A stretch of 15,366 nucleotides of DNA from an uncultured Gemella sp. Its GTDB lineage: Bacteria; Bacillota; Bacilli; Staphylococcales; Gemellaceae. The notes beneath the pieces were generated by a model that saw only the letters and a list, made by a program, of their open reading frames with translations, searched no databases and was not told the DNA's origin. The position numbers and the translations under genes were made by a program. Positions 1 to 8,046 of this stretch are shown here, one piece after another. The stretch is taken from positions 1-15,366 of the forward strand of contig CALHQV010000213.1 in assembly GCA_938038035.1 (NCBI GenBank), written 5' to 3'. Each line of letters begins with the position of its first letter. Within the stretch, counting starts at the first letter, position 1.

Positions 1-1212
1 AATTCAGAAAAAAATAAAGATATATTAAGTAATGATGAATTGGGAAAAAATAGTAAAAAATCAGATGATTACTCAAGTTTACTAGAAAAGATTAGAAAAC
101 AGGTAGATATAGAAAACTCATCTACTTATACTAGAAAAGTGCATGATGGACAGGAGAAATTAGAAGAGACGGTAATTATGCCTACTGTTACGGAAGAGAC
201 AGATGTTCATGCAGAAACAGTTGTATTAGATAGAAATGAGTTAGTTCATGCAATTGAGAATGAACAAGCAAAAGAAGTTAAAAAAGAAGAAGTGGAAGAA
301 AGTCCAGTTGTATTAGAGGTTTTAGGACTTAAAAAACGTATCGGATTAAAAACAATAGTTGAGGATATCACTTTTGACATGCGCGAAGGTGAAATTATCG
401 GATTACTAGGGCCAAATGGAAGTGGTAAAACTACTATAATGAGAATGATGGTAGGATTAACTAAAACGACTAAAGGGGATGTTTATTGCTTTGAGAAACC
501 TTTAGGTTTAGGTAAAACTGCTATGCTTAAAGAAGTTGGAGCGATGATTGAAACACCTGAGTTTTATAACTATATGTCTGGATGGTCTAACTTGAAACAA
601 ATTGCTCGTGTTTGTGGTAAAAAAGTCACAAGAGCACGTATGAAAGAGTTAGTAGAATTCGTTGGACTAAAAAAGGTTATTAGAAAGAAAGTTAAAACTT
701 ATTCTCTAGGTATGCGTCAACGTTTAGGATTAGCTCAAGCATTACTTAATGACCCTAAGGTGCTAATTCTTGATGAACCTGTAAATGGTTTAGATCCACA
801 AGGAGTTCAAGACTTCCGTAACAAACTTAAAGAAATCGCAGCAACTGGAGTATCAATCTTGATTTCATCGCACTTACTAGATGAAATTGAAAAAGTTTGT
901 GATAGAGTTATCGTAATCGAAAAAGGTAAAATTATTGCAGATGATAAACTAGAAAACCTAGTAGCAGATGAAATTATTAAAACATTAATAAGAACACATG
1001 ATGTAGAAAAAACAGAAATATTAGTGAGAGAATTAGGTGTTAGATATGAGTTAACTAATGATGGATTTGTATTTGAAAATCTTGATCGTGAAGAGAAAGC
1101 TCGTATTATTACATATCTAGTTAATAACAATGTAGAATTAGATACAATTCGTGAACTACATACATCATTAGAGGATCGATTCCTACAAATTACAGGAGGG
1201 GAGAGAAAATAA
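1..1212 (+). CDS. ABC-2 type exporter ATP-binding protein with long N-terminal extension (5' partial)
   Basis: ATPase subunit that would power the membrane permease encoded immediately downstream; the family exports peptides, antibiotics or lipids (BcrA/CcmA-like). The frame is open to the first base of the window. The TTG at 40 has no ribosome binding site before it, so I treat the gene as starting beyond the left edge. Numbering from that TTG, Walker A GPNGSGKTT is at 124-132, a degenerate signature SLGMRQ at 222-227, Walker B LILDEP at 242-247 (Glu246 catalytic), the D-loop GLDP at 250-253 and the switch His at 278. The ABC domain begins only near residue 90. Before it lie more than 100 visible residues of charged, Glu/Lys/Thr-rich sequence with no predicted fold, absent from ordinary members of about 300 residues. 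The stop overlaps the permease start by one base (TAATG), so the two are translationally coupled. Family is certain; substrate is unknown. Confidence 0.93.
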   Translation, partial: NSEKNKDILSNDELGKNSKKSDDYSSLLEKIRKQVDIENSSTYTRKVHDGQEKLEETVIMPTVTEETDVHAETVVLDRNELVHAIENEQAKEVKKEEVEESPVVLEVLGLKKRIGLKTIVEDITFDMREGEIIGLLGPNGSGKTTIMRMMVGLTKTTKGDVYCFEKPLGLGKTAMLKEVGAMIETPEFYNYMSGWSNLKQIARVCGKKVTRARMKELVEFVGLKKVIRKKVKTYSLGMRQRLGLAQALLNDPKVLILDEPVNGLDPQGVQDFRNKLKEIAATGVSILISSHLLDEIEKVCDRVIVIEKGKIIADDKLENLVADEIIKTLIRTHDVEKTEILVRELGVRYELTNDGFVFENLDREEKARIITYLVNNNVELDTIRELHTSLEDRFLQITGGERK

Positions 1213-2033
1213 TGAAATTACTAATAAATGAGTTTATAAAAGATTATAAAAAGAAAACTACATGGTTATACTTCTTACTATCGTTTGGGATTATTTTATT
1301 AAATAGTTATTTTACAAAAAGACAGTTTGAAGATGGAATTGATGCTGTGAAAATATTAAGTGGGCTAACAGTGGTTTCTGTTACGTTAGCGACGGTATTC
1401 TCACTAATTATGTTAGCTAATAACTTGTCTCAAGAGTATTCAAAAGGAACAATTAAATTTTTATATATAAAACCAAAATCTCGTTCTGCAATACTTACTG
1501 CGAAAATAGTTTTAGCATTCATTAACTATATTATATTTTTAGTAGTAGGAACAGTATTTGACTTTTTAACAAAATATTATGTATTTTTCGATAGAAAAGT
1601 AGGTTTAAATCACTTGAATGATACTATTGAAGAAGGGTATTTTGGTAGAACAGTTGCTAAACAATTAATTATTACGAATTTAGCAGACTTAGCAGTGTTT
1701 ATTTTCTTCGTGGCTATGGTAGTACTAGTTTGTGTAGTATTTAAAACACAAATTCTATCATTAGTATTAGTTATGTTGTCACTTTTAGGAACTGGATTAA
1801 TTCAAGCTTTAACAATATTTGCAGTTTCAAAATTCTCATGGGCAAAATATCACATGTTTGATGTACCGTTATTTAGGTCATATTATGCAAGTGAAGCAGG
1901 GCGTCAGACTGTAAAAGAATTCTTTAAGTTTGATAATGCAAATGCATTAATTATTATGTTAGTAGCATATAGTGTTGTATTCTTTACAATTTCATATATT
2001 GTAAATGCAAGACGCGATATTACAATAGATTAA
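1212..2033 (+). CDS. ABC-2 type transporter permease
   Basis: Membrane subunit (273 aa) of the exporter whose ATPase is encoded just upstream. About six hydrophobic segments are visible, near residues 17-33, 50-72, 98-120, 155-180, 183-205 and 248-267. The segment NLSQEYSKGTIKFLYIKPKSR (71-91) matches the conserved ABC-2 pattern of E-(Y/F)-x-x-GT(I/L) followed by a Pro-Ser-Arg-like turn after the second membrane helix, which faces the ATPase. The start ATG overlaps the preceding stop by one base and is served by a strong AGGAGGGG at 1194-1201, inside the end of the ATPase gene. Transport substrate cannot be read from the sequence. The neighbouring regulator suggests a dedicated, inducible or stress-linked exporter. 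Confidence 0.9.
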   Translation: MKLLINEFIKDYKKKTTWLYFLLSFGIILLNSYFTKRQFEDGIDAVKILSGLTVVSVTLATVFSLIMLANNLSQEYSKGTIKFLYIKPKSRSAILTAKIVLAFINYIIFLVVGTVFDFLTKYYVFFDRKVGLNHLNDTIEEGYFGRTVAKQLIITNLADLAVFIFFVAMVVLVCVVFKTQILSLVLVMLSLLGTGLIQALTIFAVSKFSWAKYHMFDVPLFRSYYASEAGRQTVKEFFKFDNANALIIMLVAYSVVFFTISYIVNARRDITID

Positions 2034-2061
2034 AATTAAAAGTTGTTAGGAGGTAGATAAG

Positions 2062-3240
2062 ATGAGAAGTTCATTAAAGAAAATTGAGCGAATTAAGGAT
2101 ATTTTAGATTTAAATGGAGATGTATTAACTTATAAATATACGGATGAAGAAATCCGACTTAATTTAGGGGAAGAACAATTAAGCAGTATTTTTAGTAGAT
2201 TTATTAAGAGAAATTTACCGAAAGTAAAAGAAGGATTAAAAGCTGGTAAGTTAGTGAAATGTCAAAGTGGATTAGGAATTTCTTGTTTATTTATTCCGAG
2301 TGAAAATGAAGAAGAGTTCTACTTAATTACTCCATTTTTAGAGTACTTGATACCAACAAAATTATTCCAAGAATCTCTAACTAAATATGGAGCAAGTATT
2401 AATGAATTAATTTGTGATGTATATTTTTCATTACCAATTACACCACGCAAAAAGTTCAACTACTTAATCGAATTATTAGTTGAAGATGAAAATGTTGATT
2501 TCTTAGATGCGATAGTTTTAATAGAAGACTCTAGTGTCAAAAATGTAAGAAGAGCATCTTCAAGAAAGAATACGTATTTAAACGGTATTTTAGAGAGTGA
2601 AGTTAAGTTTAAACGTGAAATATTAGAAGCTGTAGTAGATGGAAATATTTCTCGTGTGAATATGTTGTTTGATCTTCGTCATAGAAATCATGGAGTAGAA
2701 GAAAATCATATAGAACAGGGTGTTAATGTTCGTCGTAGAAAATCATATAATATGAATGATTTATTACGTTATGCTTTAGAACAACATAATGATGATTACC
2801 TAGGAATTGAAGAATTATGGGTTAAAATTAAAAACAAACTTGATAACTACGATTTATCAGAAGATGTTATTAGAAGTTACTGTTTACTTGTAGACAGAAA
2901 TAAATACAAAGATAAACAAGCTGTAGTTCGTAACTGTATAGCGTATATTAATGATCGTATTTCTGAGAAAATCAGCCTAGATAACGTGAGTGATTACCTA
3001 GGTGTTAATAAGAGTTATCTATCTTCAATTTTCAATAAAGATATGGGGATTAGTATCGTAGATTATATCCACGATAAACGTATTTCTAACGCTTGTTACT
3101 TATTAGCGAATACTGATTTTTCAATTTCAGAAGTAGCTGATTATATTGGATACTTTGATACAAGTTACTTCATTAGAATATTCAAAACTCTAGTGAAAAT
3201 GACACCTCTTAAATATAGAGAGTCATTATCAAGAAGATAA
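2062..3240 (+). CDS. AraC-type HTH transcriptional regulator with unassigned N-terminal domain
   Basis: A 392-residue protein whose last 105 residues (about 286-390) form an AraC/XylS-type double helix-turn-helix. The first HTH is around residues 304-327 (ISLDNVSDYLGVNKSYLSSIF), followed by FSISEVADYIGYFDTSYFIRIFK and the typical ending TPLKYRES. The first 280 residues contain no sensor domain I can name. The segment EEEFYLITPFLEYLIP (83-98) recalls the 'GPF' ligand-domain signature of Firmicute AraC-like proteins, and REILEAVVDGNISRVNMLFD (185-204) recalls the helical linker of YesN-like regulators. There is no receiver domain and no membrane segment, so it is probably cytoplasmic. The start is supported by AGGAGG at 2048-2053. 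It lies 28 nt after the permease, most likely in the same transcript, so it may control the exporter. Target and inducer are unknown. Confidence 0.85.
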   Translation: MRSSLKKIERIKDILDLNGDVLTYKYTDEEIRLNLGEEQLSSIFSRFIKRNLPKVKEGLKAGKLVKCQSGLGISCLFIPSENEEEFYLITPFLEYLIPTKLFQESLTKYGASINELICDVYFSLPITPRKKFNYLIELLVEDENVDFLDAIVLIEDSSVKNVRRASSRKNTYLNGILESEVKFKREILEAVVDGNISRVNMLFDLRHRNHGVEENHIEQGVNVRRRKSYNMNDLLRYALEQHNDDYLGIEELWVKIKNKLDNYDLSEDVIRSYCLLVDRNKYKDKQAVVRNCIAYINDRISEKISLDNVSDYLGVNKSYLSSIFNKDMGISIVDYIHDKRISNACYLLANTDFSISEVADYIGYFDTSYFIRIFKTLVKMTPLKYRESLSRR

Positions 3241-3244
3241 TAAT

Positions 3245-3286
3245 AAAAAGATTGTTGGCTAGTATATTAGTCAACAATTTTTTTAG
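3245..3286 (+). terminator. Intrinsic terminator after the exporter-regulator operon
   Basis: An 11-bp stem (3251-3261 with 3268-3278, one G-U pair) around a 6-nt loop is followed by a run of seven T. The A-tract before the stem can extend the pairing. It starts ten bases after the regulator's stop codon. Confidence 0.88.
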
Positions 3287-3353
3287 TTTTGTCAGTAGTT
3301 TAATTTATTGACTATAATATATTTGTATTTTACTATTTGCATTAGAATAATTG

Positions 3354-3367
3354 TGGTATAATATAAT
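3354..3367 (+). promoter_or_regulatory. Extended -10 promoter for coaX
   Basis: TGGTATAAT at 3354-3362 is a perfect extended -10 (TGn plus TATAAT); a second TATAAT overlaps at 3362-3367. No well-spaced -35 is present: TTGCAT at 3337 is only 14 nt from the first -10 and 19 nt from the second. The coaX start codon is about 40 nt downstream. Confidence 0.6.
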
Positions 3368-3402
3368 CATTCTTAAAATAAGTTAATCATAGGAGATTGT
3401 AA

Positions 3403-4176
3403 ATGATTTTTGCATTAGATGTTGGAAATACGAATATTGTACTTGGAGTATTTGGAAGTAATTATAAGATGCTTCATTCTTGGCGCATTGCCACAGACAA
3501 TACTAAAACTGAAGATGAACTTTATGTTATTATTCGAAATTTCTTCATTGATAAAGGGATAAAGTTTGAAGATTTTGATGGGGTAGTTATTTCAAGCGTT
3601 GTTCCAAAGATGATGTTTGCTCTAGAACTACTGAGTAAAAAATATTTTGAAAAAGAACCAGTTGTAGTTTCAGCGGAAATTAATACAGGAATAAAAGTAC
3701 CAGAACCATACAGTAGTAAACTTGGAGCGGATCGTGTCGTTGATATCGTCGGTGCGAAAGTTAGTTCTTATTTACCTGCTATTGTAGTAGACTTTGGAAC
3801 GGCGACAACTTTTGATTGTGTAGATGAAGATATGAATTACCGTGGAGGGATTATCTGTCCAGGTATGAATATTAGCGCAGAAGCTCTGTATTCAAGAGCT
3901 GCTAAGTTACCAAGAGTAGAATTTGAAGCTGTAAGTACTTCATTAGGCTTAGATACAACTAGTCAGATGCAAGCGGGATTATTCTATGGTTTCTTAGGAC
4001 AATTTGAAAATATTATTAAGCATCTGAAACAAGATTTAGATAAAGATTACAAAGTAGTATTAACAGGTGGCTTATCTAAATTTATAGCTAAATATAGTGA
4101 TGTAGTTGATATAGTTGATGAAGAATTAACGCTAAAAGGTATTATTGAATTATATAAAATGAATAAAGAAAAATAA
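3403..4176 (+). CDS. coaX: Type III pantothenate kinase
   Basis: Phosphorylates pantothenate with ATP, the first step of coenzyme A synthesis, in the cytoplasm. At 257 aa it has the usual family length and all hallmark motifs of the ASKHA-fold type III enzymes: DVGNTN at 6-11 (phosphate loop), GADR at 108-111 containing the catalytic-base Asp110, DFGTATT at 130-136 and GGIICPG at 148-154. Type III enzymes need a monovalent cation and resist feedback inhibition by CoA. The ATG is preceded by AGGAGA at 3391-3396. In Bacillus subtilis coaX lies directly before hslO; here the same pair is kept with one gene inserted between them. Confidence 0.96.
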   Translation: MIFALDVGNTNIVLGVFGSNYKMLHSWRIATDNTKTEDELYVIIRNFFIDKGIKFEDFDGVVISSVVPKMMFALELLSKKYFEKEPVVVSAEINTGIKVPEPYSSKLGADRVVDIVGAKVSSYLPAIVVDFGTATTFDCVDEDMNYRGGIICPGMNISAEALYSRAAKLPRVEFEAVSTSLGLDTTSQMQAGLFYGFLGQFENIIKHLKQDLDKDYKVVLTGGLSKFIAKYSDVVDIVDEELTLKGIIELYKMNKEK

Positions 4177-4201
4177 TAATTATTAATACTTTCTATATGC
4201 T

Positions 4202-4237
4202 AAGGATTCACCACTCTATTTTTGGAGGTAAATCCTT
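4202..4237 (+). other. Imperfect hairpin between coaX and the LOG-family gene
   Basis: AAGGATT (4202-4208) pairs with AATCCTT (4231-4237). After one mismatch, ACC (4210-4212) pairs with GGT (4227-4229). The following TTTATAT is too weak a T-tract for a confident terminator. It sits in the 121-nt gap between the two genes and could be a weak terminator or an mRNA processing or stability element. Confidence 0.35.
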
Positions 4238-4297
4238 TATATCGACTGTGGAAAAAACTAAGATGTTATTATGATTTGATAAAGGGGATAAGTTGAT

Positions 4298-4843
4298 ATG
4301 AAAATTACTGTGTTTTGTGGAGCCAATAATGGTAGAAATGAAGCATATAAAGAAAATGCTAAAGAACTTGGGAAGTGGATAGCCGATAATAATCACACGC
4401 TAGTTTATGGTGGAGGTAAAGTAGGTCTAATGGGTATTATTGCTGATACTGTCTTAGAAAATAATAGTGAAGTTATTGGTATAATGCCTCAATTTTTAGT
4501 AGATAGAGAGATCAGTCATACTGGAATTACTGAGTTTATAATTGTTGATGACATGTCTATAAGGAAGGAAGAGCTTGTTAACTTAGGTGATGTATTTGTC
4601 GCTTTACCAGGGGGACCTGGAACATTAGAAGAAATAACACAGGTGATTTCATGGGTTCGAGTAGGTAAAAAAGATGCACCATGTATTTTAATGAATATTG
4701 ATGGATACTATGATTTTCTAGAACAATATTTTGATAAGATGGTTGAAGAAGGATTTTTAACTAAAGAAGATAGAGAAAGAATATTATTTACTGATAGTAT
4801 AGCTGAAATGCAAGAGTTTATCAGAAATTATAATAATAAATAA
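4298..4843 (+). CDS. LOG-family protein (nucleoside 5'-monophosphate phosphoribohydrolase, TIGR00730 type)
   Basis: A 181-residue cytosolic protein of the LOG family, which cleaves ribose-5-phosphate from nucleotide monophosphates; in plants and some bacteria the product is a free cytokinin. The family signature PGGPGTLEE is at 104-112, with YGGGKVGLMG at 37-46 and a conserved MSIRK at 86-90 whose basic residues line the active site. The nucleotide-binding N-terminus reads CGANNGR (7-13). Length is normal. The start is supported by AAAGGGG at 4281-4287. In a Gram-positive with no plant partner the real substrate is probably an ordinary purine nucleotide, which would fit the nearby purine genes, but that is inference. 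The gene lies between coaX and hslO on the same strand. Confidence 0.9.
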   Translation: MKITVFCGANNGRNEAYKENAKELGKWIADNNHTLVYGGGKVGLMGIIADTVLENNSEVIGIMPQFLVDREISHTGITEFIIVDDMSIRKEELVNLGDVFVALPGGPGTLEEITQVISWVRVGKKDAPCILMNIDGYYDFLEQYFDKMVEEGFLTKEDRERILFTDSIAEMQEFIRNYNNK

Positions 4844-4886
4844 GAGAAGAGATAGTCGAGTTAGCGTTAATTGTCATTGAAATAAA

Positions 4887-4915
4887 TAGACAATAATAGA
4901 AATTAAATGTATAAT
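4887..4915 (+). promoter_or_regulatory. Promoter for hslO
   Basis: TAGACA (4887-4892), one base from the -35 consensus, is followed after 17 nt by a perfect TATAAT (4910-4915). The hslO start lies 54 nt further on. No terminator separates the LOG-family gene from it, so read-through is also possible. Confidence 0.65.
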
Positions 4916-4969
4916 AGAAAATCGTAAGAAATTTTTAGAAGTATAAGAATTTGAAAGGAATAAATTTTA

Positions 4970-5845
4970 ATGAAAGATTATTTAATTAGAGGATTAGCCT
5001 TTAATGATGAAATTAGATTTTTTGTGACAAAAACTACAGATTTAGTAGAAGAAATTAGACAAAGACACGATGCATATCCAACTGCGATTGCAGCGGTAGG
5101 ACGTACTGCTACGGTTACTACTATGATGGGAGCTATGCTTAAAAGTGGAGATAGAATTGATGTAGCTGTGCGTGGAGATGGACCTGTAGGAACTATATAC
5201 GCTTCATCGAATGAACTTGGAGAAACTACAGCATACGCGAAAAATATGCAAGTTCATATTCCAAGTAATGCACAAGGGAAACTTGATGTAAAAGGAGTAG
5301 TAGGTGCTGGGAACATCACTGTAGTACGTGATTTAGGATTAAATGAAAAGTATACTACTACATCTCCGATAGTATCAGGAGAAATTGCTGAAGACTTCAC
5401 ATATTACTTTGCAGCTAGTGAACAAGTACCTTCTGCAGTGTCTTTAGGAGTATTAGTAGAAACTGACAATTCTGTTATAGCTGCAGGTGGATTCATTCTA
5501 CAAGTTCTTCCGAATGCTACTAATGAGACGATAACTAAGATTGAAAAAGCAATTAGTAATATTAAACCTATTTCTACGCTTATTCATGAAGGGAAAACAC
5601 CTGAAGAAATTGCGAATATTATCTTTGGTGGAGAAGAAAACTATCGTATCTTACATAAGAATGATGTTGAGTTCAAATGTACATGTTCTAAAGAACGTTA
5701 TGCTGATGCTTTGGTAACAATAGGGAAAGAAGAATTAGAAGATATTGCAAAACAAGAGACAACAGAATTAGTTTGTGCATTTTGTAAAGAAAAATATCAT
5801 TTTTCCCAAAATGAAATAACTGAGTTATTAGACAATTTAAAATAA
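4970..5845 (+). CDS. hslO: Hsp33 redox-regulated chaperone
   Basis: Cytosolic holdase chaperone that is inactive when its C-terminal zinc centre is reduced and becomes active when oxidative stress forms disulfides there. The protein is 291 aa, the normal length. The N-terminal domain shows the family patterns HDAYPTAIAAVGRTATVTTMMGAMLK (33-58) and RGDGPVGTIYA (68-78). All four zinc ligands are present as C237-x-C239 and C269-x2-C272. The start is supported by AAAGGA at 4954-4959. It lies downstream of coaX as in Bacillus, with its own promoter and terminator. Confidence 0.96.
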   Translation: MKDYLIRGLAFNDEIRFFVTKTTDLVEEIRQRHDAYPTAIAAVGRTATVTTMMGAMLKSGDRIDVAVRGDGPVGTIYASSNELGETTAYAKNMQVHIPSNAQGKLDVKGVVGAGNITVVRDLGLNEKYTTTSPIVSGEIAEDFTYYFAASEQVPSAVSLGVLVETDNSVIAAGGFILQVLPNATNETITKIEKAISNIKPISTLIHEGKTPEEIANIIFGGEENYRILHKNDVEFKCTCSKERYADALVTIGKEELEDIAKQETTELVCAFCKEKYHFSQNEITELLDNLK

Positions 5846-5856
5846 TATTATGAATA

Positions 5857-5900
5857 AAGAGCCTTAATGAATAACATTTCATTAGGCTCTTGAATTTTCA
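5857..5900 (+). terminator. Terminator after hslO
   Basis: AAGAGCCT and, after a bulged T, AATG pair with CATTAGGCTCTT ending at 5891, starting twelve bases after the hslO stop. The tail GAATTTTC is a weak T-tract, so efficiency may be modest. The -35 of the xpt promoter begins inside the distal arm. Confidence 0.65.
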
Positions 5901-5918
5901 ATGAAAGTTTGGTATCAT
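5890..5918 (+). promoter_or_regulatory. Promoter for xpt-guaB
   Basis: TTGAAT (5890-5895), a 17-nt spacer and TATCAT (5913-5918), with TGG directly before it giving an extended -10. Only about 35 nt separate the -10 from the xpt start, so there is no room for a purine riboswitch in the leader. Confidence 0.7.
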
Positions 5919-5953
5919 AAGTAAAATTACTCAAAGTTTATATAGGAGGAGTT

Positions 5954-6544
5954 ATGGAATTACTAAGAGAAATGGTTATTACCGATGGTAAAGTTTATGA
6001 TAATAATGTCCTTAAAGTCGATTCATTTTTAAACCATCAAATCGATGCTTGTTTAATGATGAAAATGGCAGAATCTTTTTACGAGTATTTTAAAAAAGAG
6101 AAGGTAACGAAGATTTTGACAATCGAGGCAAGTGGTATTGCACCAGCAATTATGGTTGCTAACTTATTTAAAGTACCGATGGTATTTGCTAAAAAGAGTA
6201 AGCCATCTACTTTGAAAAATAACGATGTGTATACTGCAGAAGTTCATAGCTATACTAAAAATATAACTAATACTATAGTAGTTTCTGAGAAATTCATTAA
6301 TAAAGATGATAAAGTTCTTATAGTCGATGATTTCCTTGCTAATGGGCAAGCTACTCTAGGTCTTATGGAAATAGTGGAAAAGGCTGGTGCCGAAACAGTA
6401 GGTGTAGGTATTCTAGTTGAGAAAAGTTTTCAAGATGGTAGAAAATTATTAGACGAGAGAAATATAAATGTTTGTTCTTTATGTAGAATTGCTTCTCTTG
6501 AGAATAATGAAGTTAAATTTAATATATCTGATGATGAAAAATAA
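5954..6544 (+). CDS. xpt: Xanthine phosphoribosyltransferase
   Basis: Converts xanthine and PRPP to XMP in purine salvage, in the cytosol. The protein is 196 aa, the normal size for Gram-positive Xpt. The PRPP-binding motif of type I phosphoribosyltransferases is VLIVDDFLANGQA at 121-133, and TIEASGIAPA at 56-65 supplies the conserved substrate loop. The start has a strong AGGAGG at 5944-5949. The gene lies 17 nt before guaB and is clearly cotranscribed, linking XMP from salvage with XMP from IMP. In B. subtilis and staphylococci xpt is followed by the xanthine permease pbuX, which is missing here. Confidence 0.95.
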   Translation: MELLREMVITDGKVYDNNVLKVDSFLNHQIDACLMMKMAESFYEYFKKEKVTKILTIEASGIAPAIMVANLFKVPMVFAKKSKPSTLKNNDVYTAEVHSYTKNITNTIVVSEKFINKDDKVLIVDDFLANGQATLGLMEIVEKAGAETVGVGILVEKSFQDGRKLLDERNINVCSLCRIASLENNEVKFNISDDEK

Positions 6545-6561
6545 GAAAGGATTTTAATAAA

Positions 6562-8025
6562 ATGTGGGAAAATAAATTTCAAAAAGAAGGTTTAACATTT
6601 GATGATGTACTATTAGTACCAGCAAAAAGTGATATCTTACCTAAGAAGGTTGATTTAAAAGTTAGTTTAACGGAGAAAATCAAATTATCAGTACCTGTTA
6701 TTTCAGCTGCAATGGATACAGTAACAGAACACAAAATGGCGATTGCAATGGCTCGTGAAGGTGGTCTAGGTGTTATCCACAAAAATATGAGTATTGAAGA
6801 ACAAGCTGAGCAAGTAAGAAAAGTTAAACGTTCAGAAAGTGGAGTAATAACTGATCCTTTCTTCCTTACACCAGACAGCTTAGTATATGAAGCAGAAAAC
6901 TTAATGCAACAATACAGAATTTCAGGTGTACCTATTGTAAATAATGAAAAAGACATGAAAGTAGTAGGGATCATCACTAACCGTGATATGAGATTCTTAA
7001 CTGATTTCGATATTAAAATTAGTGATGTAATGACTAAAGAGCACCTTATTACGGCTCCAGAAAAAACTACTTTAGAAGAAGCTAGTGAAATTTTACGTAG
7101 TCACAAAATTGAGAAGTTAATCTTAACTGATGAAGAAGGAAAATTAACAGGATTAATTACAATTAAAGATATTGAGAAATTAGCTAAATACCCTAACTCA
7201 GCAAAAGATGCTAAGGGACGTTTATTAGTAGCTGGATCTGTTGGAATTACAAACGATACAGTTGAACGTGTAGATGCATTAGTAGCTGCGGGAGTAGATG
7301 CTATCGTAGTTGATACAGCTCACGGACACTCTAAAGGAGTATTAGACGCCGTTAAAACATTAAGAACTAACTATCCTGACTTAGATATTATTGCAGGTAA
7401 CGTTGCAACAGGAGAAGCTGCTCGTGATTTATTCGAAGCAGGAGCAGATGTTGTTAAAGTTGGTATTGGACCTGGATCAATCTGTACTACGCGTGTAGTA
7501 GCAGGGGTAGGGGTACCACAAATAACAGCTATCTATGATTGTGCGACAGTAGCTCGTGAATTAGGAAAAACAATCATCGCTGATGGTGGAATTAAATATA
7601 CTGGTGACGTAGTAAAAGCAATCGCAGCTGGAGGGCATGCTGTAATGTTAGGATCTATGCTTGCTGGTTGTGAAGAGTCACCAGGTGAATTAGAAATCTT
7701 CCAAGGTAGAACATTTAAAGCGTACCGTGGAATGGGATCAATTTCTGCAATGGAAAAAGGATCTAAAGACCGTTACTTCCAAGAAGATGGTAAAAAATTA
7801 GTTCCAGAAGGAATCGAAGGACGTACACCTTATAAAGGTGCTGTTTCTGAAACAATTTACCAAATCATTGGTGGATTACGTGCGGGTATGGGTTACACAG
7901 GTTCACGTGATTTACGTGCACTTCGTGAAAACTCACAATTTGTTCGTATGACAGGTGCAGGATTAATTGAATCTCATCCACACGATGTACAAATTACAAA
8001 AGAAAGTCCAAACTACTCTAAATAA
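6562..8025 (+). CDS. guaB: Inosine-5'-monophosphate dehydrogenase
   Basis: Oxidises IMP to XMP with NAD+, the rate-limiting step of guanine nucleotide synthesis. The protein is 487 aa, full length. A TIM-barrel catalytic domain is split by a pair of CBS domains at about 95-205, the adenine-nucleotide-sensing module. The active-site loop GIGPGSICTTR (301-311) holds the nucleophile Cys308, the flap carries the Arg404-Tyr405 dyad in KDRYF, and EGRTPYKG (419-426) is of bacterial type. The ribosome binding site AAAGG is at 6546-6550, overlapping the end of xpt's intergenic gap. guaA, which would complete the route to GMP, is not in this window. Confidence 0.98.
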   Translation: MWENKFQKEGLTFDDVLLVPAKSDILPKKVDLKVSLTEKIKLSVPVISAAMDTVTEHKMAIAMAREGGLGVIHKNMSIEEQAEQVRKVKRSESGVITDPFFLTPDSLVYEAENLMQQYRISGVPIVNNEKDMKVVGIITNRDMRFLTDFDIKISDVMTKEHLITAPEKTTLEEASEILRSHKIEKLILTDEEGKLTGLITIKDIEKLAKYPNSAKDAKGRLLVAGSVGITNDTVERVDALVAAGVDAIVVDTAHGHSKGVLDAVKTLRTNYPDLDIIAGNVATGEAARDLFEAGADVVKVGIGPGSICTTRVVAGVGVPQITAIYDCATVARELGKTIIADGGIKYTGDVVKAIAAGGHAVMLGSMLAGCEESPGELEIFQGRTFKAYRGMGSISAMEKGSKDRYFQEDGKKLVPEGIEGRTPYKGAVSETIYQIIGGLRAGMGYTGSRDLRALRENSQFVRMTGAGLIESHPHDVQITKESPNYSK

Positions 8026-8046
8026 TAATATGAATAATAAAGAAGA

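Noticed and set aside
807..1130. Long open frames antisense to the ABC ATPase and likewise to guaB (6579-6977), ribD, ribBA and ribH
   Set aside because: They lie wholly inside genes with clear protein motifs on the other strand, lack ribosome binding sites and encode no recognisable protein.
3337..3342. TTGCAT as the coaX -35
   Set aside because: It is 14 nt from one -10 and 19 nt from the other; neither spacing is good. The extended -10 alone is the better case.
4197..4274. 25-codon frame between coaX and the LOG-family gene
   Set aside because: No ribosome binding site before the ATG, and it overlaps the hairpin; probably chance.
5892..5953. Purine riboswitch before xpt
   Set aside because: Only about 60 nt lie between the hslO terminator and xpt, and none of the aptamer's conserved bases are present.
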